In this document: positions 56,070 to 64,000 of the stretch, one piece after another
Layout: each line of letters begins with the position of its first letter
Position numbering within the stretch: the first letter of the stretch is position 1
From: Macrotrachela quadricornifera
Taxonomy: Eukaryota; Rotifera; Eurotatoria; Philodinida; Philodinidae
Direction of reading: 5' to 3'
Assembly: GCA_022393335.1 (NCBI GenBank)
Contig: JAJEKB010021159.1
Coordinates: 1,005,419 to 1,069,418 of the forward strand
Length of the DNA stretch: 64,000 nt
The notes under the pieces: generated by a model
Told to the model about the DNA's origin: nothing
The model's input: only the letters and a program-made list of their open reading frames with translations
The model's database searches: none
Translations under genes and position numbers: made by a program

Positions 56070-58490
56070 TCTAAATAGTTTAAAAAGAAAAAAGATGAAT
56101 AAAATAATGAAGTACAAAATTGATAGTTGCTTTTATTCTCGAAAGCTGTAATAATGATTTTGAATAGAATAAAAGGGAGAAGAATTATGGGAGTAAAAAT
56201 GTTATTGCTTTTGATTACTTAACATGTAATTAATAACGTCGAAGAAGGATAGAACAAAAAAAGTCAAGAACATGAAAAAGATGAATTCAGCCACTGATCA
56301 ACATTCTGTTGTTCATTGTAGAGATGAAAACACGAAAAATTTGAAGAATTGAAAAATAATATTTTCAGTTATTGCTCAAAGATCATGGAATTTTTCGAAA
56401 TAGGACATAGAATAGCTTGATATGGTGTTTTCAGAAAAGATGTATGAATTATTTCAGAAGTGAAAGAGGGAAAACATAAGGAAGGATAATGAGATAATTA
56501 GTAATCATTTGTTTTATAATGTGAAACACGTTACTGACCGAGAGATGGGCGAAATTATGACGATGAATGTTTGAAAGTGATGCTACTGTTACGGAGGTTT
56601 CCACTATGATTAGAAAAAGAGTTGATTATTCAGAATATGAATGAATTAAAATTGGTGGAATGATACCACATTGAGAAGAACTTCTTATGAATCGTTATCG
56701 AACTGAGGAAATGACTAGTTGTTAATGGATGTGATATGTATTTGTTTCTGTTTTCATAGACGAAATTTGGATGCGGTCAAATATTTCTGCGATGAAGCTA
56801 TTCTGACTGCTTTACACATTATAGGATGTGTTGGTCAGATTTTTCGCTCTGAAAAATGAGAATGGTCGAGAAGCTCGTTTCATTCGATGGAACACTTGGT
56901 TCAGTTAAGTGGATTAGTGAGTTTTAACTTTTAATTAATCATAAGACAATGTCAATTATTGATTAATATGACTATATCAGAGAGCGAATAGAATCGAATT
57001 TTTCTTGATCGAGTTCCGTTCGATTCAAATCCAGTAGCAATACTTCCAACTAATCAAGAGTACACTATACATCAGTAATTGTTTCTCAAACAATCTGAAC
57101 TGTCATATTGAAGTGGATACTTATATGAATTAATAATTATTCATATATTTCGAACTAAAAAATTTTTTATATTAGTACATCAGAACGAGCAGTTTTTAAT
57201 ATTGGTATCAATTTTACAGCATTATTCACGATTTTTTACTACATTTCAGAAAAATTGGAGAAATTTAATGCAAAAAAGGAAACAAAGAATTCTGCCACAT
57301 TGAAGTGTTCTATTATTATAAACAAAAAATAGTCTAATTGTTATGAAGAGAAAAAGACAATGCTATAAATGGAAATTCAATTAAGCATGTGCGACAATCA
57401 ATAAAAATTGGTTTTTGTTTTTGCCGATGGCATCATATTTTTTTCATTAGTATTAGTTCACTCAATCATTTTTATCTTAAATTAGTCTATGTGCAGCTAT
57501 CTATTAGAACATTAGTTCGAGCTTGGTTCAATTCAGTTTGTTTTTGCCCTGTGGACAATATTAAGACGAGACCCATGTCGAAAATTTTCAAAGCAAAATG
57601 TTTCCCTTTTTTATTTAAGAAAAATACATGTTGCTTCATGATTTTATGTACTCTATTAACTTTTATTGAAATCATGAAAAATTATATAGAATGAACAAAA
57701 AGTGTTTTGTATGTAAAAGAATTTTTTAAGAAATCTATAGATTTCATACATTTGAAGAAAAATTGAAGGAAAATTTTTGCATGAAAATGAATCAAGAATG
57801 ATGTGTTAAGCACGACGTTTTCGTTTGTTTTAATATGTTTTAATTTGTTTTTGTTTGAAAGAGCATCTCAGGATGCAGAATATGACGAAGTTTGTTTTTT
57901 CAAATACTTATTTCTTAAGTAGAAAAGAAGGTCACAAGTTTCATGACTTCAAAAACTCTCTAAAAATGGGTGTCGATTTATATAAATCTCTATGGATGTT
58001 ATAAAAGCGAAGCATAACTTTAAAAATGGGCCTCATCATGCTCCATCATGACAAGCTATTTCAAACCAGAAAAATTTAGAATGCGTGATCGAAAAAGCAT
58101 AAGTTGATTAAAAACGAAGAATCGTTTTCATTTTTTTCAAAATAAGCATGTTTTTCAAGAAGAGGTTAAGAAAAATGATCAAAAATGTTGAGCAAAACGG
58201 AGGTGCCGAAGAAAAACCAACGTTGTTCCTGAAATGTCTGAAAATGGGCCATTTTCTCATTCATCTATCTCAATTTCAAACATTCAGACAAAAATTTACT
58301 TTTTTGGAGTGAGGGATGCCTTAAATCGTTCCAGTTTATCGAAGAGCAATGAACCATTTACTATTTCCCTATTCAAACCTTTTAGTCCGGAAGTAGAATA
58401 CTATATCTTTGCTCGAAGAATGAAAAAATATCTGTAGTACCATAGAATGACACATCGTTTTGACATTAGCATGGAACAAACGACCTTCAA
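56070..58490. other. No gene seen
   Basis: 2.4 kb of AT-rich intergenic DNA downstream of piggyBac. Frames of 60-100 codons occur, but none has family similarity or splice support. Confidence 0.45.
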
Positions 58491-59130
58491 TCGTACAATA
58501 AAAAACTATGCTGAGGTTAACGTATAATAATCTACCCTTAAGCCCATTATGATAAACCCTTTTACCAAGAGCGTGGAACAATCTACCCTCAAACATATGA
58601 TAATCTACCCCTAAGTATTTAATAACAAATCCTTTTATTAAAACCGTACAAGAATCTACTCTCATAAGTAGAGTAATAAACCCTTTTATTAAGAATGTGG
58701 CGCAATCTACCCTTAAACGTAGAGTAATCTACCGAAAAGATAGATTAGCAAACCCTTCGGTTGAAAGCATGGGACAATCTATAGGTGAACGTAGAATAAT
58801 ATACCCTTTTATTGCAATCGTAGAACAGTCTACGTTTAGAAGTAGAATAATCTACCCGTGAACGTATAACAATAACCCATTTTATCATTACCGTAGAACA
58901 ATCTTCAGTTAAAAGGAGATTAACAAACCTTTTTGATGAAAACGTTGAGTAATAAACCCTTGAATCGGCGTTATATACCTCTTGCGTTTTCATATACCTT
59001 TATCGTCATAAACCGTTTGGTTCATAATCCCTTCAAGGGTACATGCCCAGAACATATACCCTTGAAGGGGTTTTTGATGAGGTTTCTACTGTACAATGAT
59101 TGATTATTCTACCGTTTTTTTTTACAGTGT
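58490..59130. repeat. Degenerate ~55-60 bp tandem repeats ending in a foldback-type terminus
   Basis: About ten diverged copies of a unit like 'aataaacccttttattaaga.cgtag.acaatctaccctt.aa.gtaga' run through the region. The right end is accgtttttttttacagtg, the same terminus as the foldback element at 25612-26098. The 'aaaccctt' words are shared too. Small minus-strand frames here (repeating GRLFH/RVYYST) are products of the repeat. Confidence 0.65.
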
Positions 59131-59918
59131 ACTCAACATACGATATAAAATACATTATTCGTAGGTTTCTTTGATGCTACTAGCACATGTTCTTAATAAT
59201 AAAACCGAGTATTATCTCTAGTATATCCGCATCTTATACAAAACGGAGCATAGTCGTAAGTGATGGCCCGTAGGAGCACCAACGATCGACTTCGTCTAGC
59301 TCTTACAGTTCAGTTTTAAAAAACTGATCAGAAATTTAAGCGATCTGAGCTTTACACAAAATAATTATTGCTGGCAGTATTAAATTGCGGCTCTGTATTT
59401 TTGTGTAATATCAGCGAGTGTTCTCTAAATACAATCCAGCAAGTAGATATATGTAATGCTTAGATCGTATTCAGTCGAGGGTCAAGCGAATTGTAGCAAC
59501 GAGCGTTACTTGTATGATAAAAGATGTGTATATGTCGGATACAGTCGTCTTGGCTATTACCCAACAGAAATGATAAATATTTTTGAAAAGATTAACTTCA
59601 CAAAACATGTATGATGTTCGATAGTCATTTTTTGAATTAAAAGGTATGCCTCGTTTATTTTTATGTATTATTTGATCTATCAGCTCAGACTATAATCAGT
59701 GTATACAGATTAAAGATATTTGGTTTCGCATTGATAAGACAAATGGCAATTAAAGAAGTTGTTCTATCTTTGTTGAAATTATATTTTTCTAAACAAAATG
59801 ATGACACATGATGTGAAAGGTGAATATGAAGATTAAAAATATATTAGCAGCTTTATTTCAGATATAAACAATTAGAATATTAAAAAACGTCTGTTATTAG
59901 GAAACAATCCATCACTCT
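59131..59918. other. No gene seen
   Basis: AT-rich sequence at the 3' side of the tail-collar-like gene. No feature recognised. Confidence 0.45.
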
Positions 59919-60700
59919 TTATAATTTCATAATATAAACGAGTGCATAGAATCGAGGTATTAAACTAATTTCAGATGATGTTGCAACATGAGAATGAGGT
60001 TGATTTCCTCCACTTGAGTTGATTATATGTGTATGTTGACACGTTGTACAATTTCCCCATCCGTTTTGTCGAACATGGAACCAGCGAGTCATCTTATCCC
60101 TAAATGTTTGATACGTTGAGACAAAGTATTCTGGTACTGCATGACCATCATAATAAATATTCTCGTTATCTTCAATTCCTGTCACACCACCATGAGTATG
60201 ACTTGGCATTTGTGCTTCGGATAACACGCTACCCTGAACAAAGATTTCCGGAGTTGTGCTAGATGAACCACCAGTACTGTGTGGTTTATTTACTGCACCA
60301 GGACCTGAAGTGAAACAAAACGGATAATTTGTGCATGAAGCATAAAGAAAGAAAAATTGAGAGAACACGAACCAGAACCAATAACAAATCGATCACGTAA
60401 ATCAGGTGAACCATTTTTCCCATCACATACAACCCAACCTTTAGGAAGAAATTTTTCATTACCACTCCTAATGAGAAAAAGACAGTAAATAAATCAGAAC
60501 AAAAAGTAAAACTGATTCATCTACCATAATATAATTCCCCCTTTAGGTACTAAATATTGATGATCAACCTGTGAGGAACTAAACTGAAACAGCGAGATGA
60601 ATAATGTGGCTTTTATGGAAGAAAGAATCGATTTGCATGATACTTACTGTGCACATGTAAATGTTACAGCAAGTACGGATAGTATAACAATGAAGAGCAT
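59919..60700 (-). CDS. Secreted phage tail collar-like protein
   Basis: Four exons (60700-60648, 60578-60525, 60467-60373, 60304-59919) with GT-AG introns of 68-69 and 57 bp and matching phases give 195 residues. The ATG exon is a signal peptide (MLFIVILSVLAVTFTCA). The mature part reads YLVPKGGIILW, PKGWVVCDGKNGSPDLRDRF then VIGSG. This is the classic collar motif (G-x-I-x-x-W...P-x-G-W-x-x-C-D-G-x-x-G-T-P-D-L-R-D-R-F-V-x-G). The end reads MPSHTHGG, QPHSHVA and IPRFYALVYIMKL, matching the collar C-terminus (LPPYYxLxYIMKL). In phages the domain sits at the tail-fibre base. Secreted eukaryotic copies are thought to be horizontally acquired and their role is unknown. Four introns-worth of gene structure show it is an integrated eukaryotic gene, not contamination. 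Confidence 0.88.
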
Positions 60701-61510
60701 TACATACACTCAAAATAAGTTTTCTGTTTTCGTCAAAAGCATCAAACGGAGTATTTTTTCGAAGTAATTTTATGAAAAGAAATATGTTCTTTTATATATA
60801 GGCAATTAAAATTTCTAATCCTTATAAAATTAAAATTTTTTTTTTGGTATTATTATAACCTGGAAAGCATAGAGTAGTTTAATGCTTTTTCGTTCTTTTC
60901 TTTCAAATCTCCTGAAACGAGGGGTTTCATTTGTCCTACTGAGTCGTACGGTATTCTAAAAAAGTACATTTTTCGGAGTATATCTATCAGAGGACCCTTT
61001 TGCTTCTTTCTTTTAGTTCGTTTTTTACTTCGAATGATGAAAGAGGAAAAGTATCAAAATATGTAACAAAGGAAGAGAAAACAGAACAGAGCGAAAAGAC
61101 GAATAGAAAGAATACAGACAATAACACATGAAGCGATATGTAGGTATGTGAACAACATGCCTGTAACAATATCCACTATAAACTTTTCAGGTTCATATTG
61201 TACAAATCTACTATTTTTCTCTTAAGTTCACACTCTAAAATATCGTTGTCAATCAGAGCTCCAACGAAAGTATTAGTACAAGTATAATACTTTTACTTGC
61301 GGTGCTTGTACTAATCCTAGCTCTTGTGTCTGTTATTCAGGTACAGATACCTGCGGATATTCTATAATGTATTAGAAAAATATAATTTTCTTGTTCATAA
61401 AGGTAACAAAAAGGAAATAAGGATTTGTATTAACTGGATGTTATATATTAAATTAATTATAAATTTATTTATTTTTTAATCAGTATAAGTGGCAAATAAG
61501 AAAAACAAAA
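60701..61510. other. No gene seen
   Basis: 5' flank of the tail-collar-like gene, then AT-rich sequence. A short hairpin-like word pair (agtattagtacaagtataat / tacttgcggtgcttgtacta) occurs at about 61268-61312. Nothing else was recognised. Confidence 0.45.
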
Positions 61511-62030
61511 TAGATATACAGGATGTTTCATAAGTCTTGGGATGCGACAAAATTCTTTTACATGAACACATTAAACAATATCTATTTATTATGTTTCTAT
61601 ATCAATTTGTAGTACTTATCACTGCCTTTCGAATGATATATAATTCGATAATATCTTTCCTTATAATAATAAAAATTTAAGCATAACAATGTAGAGATGA
61701 GTTTTTTGAAATCGATAAGAAAGATATTTTATTAAAATGAAAATTTACTCTGGATTATAAATACATAAAAAAAAATCTTATTTAATTTTCATGTGTGTGT
61801 TCATCACCACTTTTCATGACTTCATTAAGTCTTTTAGGAATTTCATCAATAATTTTTTTGCGATCGTCACAAGCTATTTTGTTCCACTCTTTGTTCAATC
61901 TATCTTTTATCTACTTAAATATTTGAAAACTATTTTCTACATTTTTTTTCTATCAATATTTCCCAAATATTTTCGATAGGCTATACATTAGCAAATTTTG
62001 CATCATCTTCTTGAGGTGAAATTCGATAAC
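61511..62030 (-). pseudogene. Tc1/mariner-type transposase C-terminal remnant with terminus
   Basis: Minus-strand reading from about 62030 gives RISPQEDDAKFANV, a stop, then PIENIWEILIEKK (the conserved P-I-E-N-x-W after the last acidic residue). After a frame change it gives LNKEWNKIACDDRKKIIDEI and PKRLNEVMKSG, the usual C-terminal helices. A terminal-repeat-like sequence, acaggatgtttcataagtct, lies at 61519-61538 on the 3' side of the coding strand. Multiple stops make it inactive, and the other end was not found. Confidence 0.75.
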
Positions 62031-62544
62031 TGAATAATACACGTAATGTATTTATATATATTTTATACATTTCAGATCACCTAATCAACATATAAGCTTG
62101 ATTCAACCTGTGACTAGTAGCTTGTAGTGAGCACCGAATAAGTAATCAAGATAAATAGTTATTGATTGTACTAACGTTATTTCCTATGTAAATATGCTCA
62201 GTACTTTATTAGAAAATCTTTTTAAAAAATCATATGATCTTTATTGTCGAAAATCCGATGAAAAATCGACAGTAAAAAATACATTAATAATGATTATTAT
62301 CAGAATTCTTAAGGAATTTCGGCAATTGTGGGAAATTCTAGTTTACCTTTTTATATAAACATTTAACAAATCTCTTCTACTACTTACTCCGTTAAAAAAT
62401 ATTTCCAAATAACAAAGAAATAAAATCTATACCCGTCTTCCTTTTACTATAGTTTCAATAATCTTCTAGGCTGATTCAAAATTTTCTCATGTTACTCTAT
62501 CCGATCTAAAATCTCAAAAAAAACACACGTTTTATCTGTCTCGC
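62031..62544. other. No gene seen
   Basis: AT-rich spacer between two transposase remnants. Confidence 0.45.
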
Positions 62545-63046
62545 TTATGATGAAAAGAAAATAAACTTGATACTACATATAAAGCCGTCTGATGAGATCC
62601 TGAAGCAAGCTCGAAATCGCAATCGGAGTGTGCTTTCCAAAAACTCACCCTCAATAGTTAACGTGAGATGATCAGCTTCATTTAACATTTGTTGAATAGA
62701 TTTGCTTACTTTCTCTTTAAAAGAAAGTAAAATCATTTTCTTCAATGTTTTTGTCGAGATACAATCCCATTTAACATAACATTCTTTCATGAATCCACGA
62801 AAAGCAGCATTTTCGACCAAATTCAAGGGCATATTGCATTTTACAATCAAGTATTTACCAATGACAGTATTGATACGATTGCTAACAAGTTTCGTTGTTG
62901 GTGTTTCATCGATGGATTGTCCATTATTGTCATTGATTTCTTCGGATGAAATCTTTTCGTTCGACGGAAATATTCTCAAATATTCTGCTGAGTGTTTTTG
63001 TTTGAGATGTTTCAAGAAATTGCTATAAATACCATCTCGATCTTAC
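62545..63046 (-). pseudogene. hAT-type transposase N-terminal fragment (BED finger region)
   Basis: The frame runs from about 63046 (RDGIYSNFLKHLKQKHSAEY, the end of a BED zinc finger with the final His) through an acidic linker to MPLNLVENAAFRGFMKECYV then WDCISTKTLKKMI. The latter is the conserved hAT/ZBED stretch (P-x-x-x-VE-x-x-x-F-x-x-L/F...PS-x-x-T). It ends in a stop after a frame change near 62630. The catalytic and dimerisation domains are absent, so it is a fragment. Confidence 0.75.
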
Positions 63047-63362
63047 AAGGGAAGGTCCCGAGGTGATGACCCGAGTTGAAGGCTGATATTCTGTGGGTTT
63101 GCTACACTAAGTGTCCTGATGTTAAGTATAAAACAATTACCGGCTGAGGCCTGTCCGGGGAGAAACTGTAGCGAAGTCATTTTTAGACCATATAGTGTAT
63201 GTATATACGTACAGACATTTTTTTTTGAATTTTTTTTTTATACATATATTGTTCGGTGGTAGATATAACGAAGGCAGATGATTTGATATTATCTCCAGTA
63301 TAACACCTCTTTATATGTGCACAAAAGATAAGTCTCTCTATTACGATATAGAAGTGTTAATT
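63047..63362. other. GC-richer spacer of unknown origin
   Basis: 63050-63180 is markedly GC-richer than its surroundings (for example gaggtgatgacccgagttga and ggctgaggcctgtccgggga). It does not fold into a tRNA cloverleaf by eye and has no ORF. It may be a fragment of another repeat. Confidence 0.35.
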
Positions 63363-64000
63363 TTAATGTTTATGATCATCGATGAAAAAATGATTGAAAC
63401 AGAGTACGCTATCACAGTAACTACAAGAAATAAAACAACAATCATTACACGTAGACAAAGAACAAAAACATTCATCAAAAGAAAAACACACGTCCTGTAC
63501 ATTATCAAAAGTACCGGGATCTTGTGGTAAATATCCTGTTGAGAACCAAGCATATCTTATCATCGACTTGAATTTCGTTGCTGACAATTGATTGTGTATT
63601 AAGGAGTGCATCTTCAAGATGTTATTTCGAGAAGTAATATCGATGTCTATGCGATCAATGGCTATACGATCACATATTTTTTGTTTTAAATATTTCCATT
63701 GCCGGAAAAAATAACGATCTAGCGGTTGAATATCTCCAGTTGTTTTTGGAGGAATCTGCATCCGTTCACATGTGATATCGTCGTCAAAGACACCATCATA
63801 GGAACTAGGATTTGTTTGACCAGACCAAGAGTCGAATAATAATAAGACATCTTCAGAAACTGAAGGTTGTAACACTTTTTCAGCCCAATAAGTAATATGC
63901 GTTTTAGTAAGTTTACCTGATTTGCTACATGATACATGAATATTATCAGCCTGATAAAGTGACCGTTGCACACGCGGTCCTAGTTTTCCCGTTGGTTCTT
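63363..64000 (-). CDS. DDE superfamily (pogo/Tigger-like) transposase, C-terminal part, cut by window edge
   Basis: The frame is open from 64000 to the stop at 63363. It contains VLLLFDSWSGQTNPSSYDGV (second catalytic Asp region), QIPPKTTGDIQPLDRYFFRQ (the I-P-x-x-T-T-x-x-x-Q-P-L-D block of DDE_1 proteins) and a helical tail. It ends in a Cys-rich module CFCSLSTCNDCCFISCSYCD followed by CFNHFFIDDHKH. That ending parallels the piggyBac cysteine-rich domains in this window. No stop or frameshift is visible in the part present, so the element may be intact beyond the window. Confidence 0.75.
   Translation of the reverse strand, partial: EPTGKLGPRVQRSLYQADNIHVSCSKSGKLTKTHITYWAEKVLQPSVSEDVLLLFDSWSGQTNPSSYDGVFDDDITCERMQIPPKTTGDIQPLDRYFFRQWKYLKQKICDRIAIDRIDIDITSRNNILKMHSLIHNQLSATKFKSMIRYAWFSTGYLPQDPGTFDNVQDVCFSFDECFCSLSTCNDCCFISCSYCDSVLCFNHFFIDDHKH

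Noticed and set aside
58369..58993. Small minus-strand frames with repeating RLFH/YYST motifs
   Set aside because: Generated by the roughly 55-60 bp tandem repeat underneath.
63050..63180. tRNA or other structured RNA in the GC-richer patch
   Set aside because: No acceptor-stem pairing or conserved A/B box arrangement could be drawn.

Overview
The window is eukaryotic: spliced genes with introns of about 50-60 bp, AT-rich intergenic DNA, several classes of DNA transposon, a non-LTR retrotransposon with a poly(A) tail, and one 10-N assembly gap (10594-10603). The mix of tiny introns, secreted bacterial- or fungal-type enzymes carrying introns, expanded lineage-specific membrane proteins, F-box/LRR sequences and many decayed transposons points to a bdelloid rotifer or similar invertebrate. 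That assignment is inference; no rRNA or other taxonomic marker is present.

Layout. 1-400: GC-richer tandem repeats. 641-8856 (minus): three paralogous two-membrane-span, cysteine-rich ectodomain proteins. The first is split by a 3.3 kb intron filled with inverted-repeat elements. 8.9-20.8 kb: mostly repeats, with a decayed mariner (13.97-15.07 kb), nested inverted-repeat elements, a 160 bp tandem repeat, and a duplicated tail of the first membrane gene cut by a deleted piggyBac (18461-19299). 20878-22463 (minus): a five-exon secreted right-handed beta-helix protein. 23.6-24.5 kb: a long-armed foldback element carrying a nested element with an 8 bp target duplication. 24740-25410: a four-exon beta-carbonic anhydrase with a lost zinc ligand and a non-GT splice donor. 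25.6-26.1 kb: another foldback element. 27468-31152: an F-box-like exon, then a run of 18 LRR exons plus a terminal exon in a near-constant 139 bp exon-intron period. 33314-38608: a nearly intact LINE with target duplication and one nonsense codon.

From 39.9 kb: a transposase remnant; a two-exon secreted double-psi-beta-barrel (expansin/RlpA-like) protein at 41626-42090; a foldback element at 43.3-44.2 kb; a 600-residue DIT1/PvcA-like (isocyanide-synthase family) protein on minus at 44577-46379, divergent from a complete five-exon GLUT-type sugar transporter on plus (46861-49069); small uncharacterised ORFs; a 320-residue protein of unknown function (50801-51763); a piggyBac copy with both ends and a broken transposase (53970-56065); a four-exon secreted phage-tail-collar-like protein (59919-60700); and Tc1-, hAT- and pogo-type transposase remnants to the end of the window.

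The host genes do not form one pathway. The common threads are secreted or small-molecule functions that may have been acquired horizontally (beta-helix, beta-CA, DPBB, DIT1/PvcA-like, tail collar), lineage-expanded families (two-TM proteins, LRRs), and heavy load from short inverted-repeat elements. The observations most worth following are the regular LRR exon array, the DIT1/PvcA-like enzyme, the DPBB gene, and the beta-CA carrying two independent lesions.
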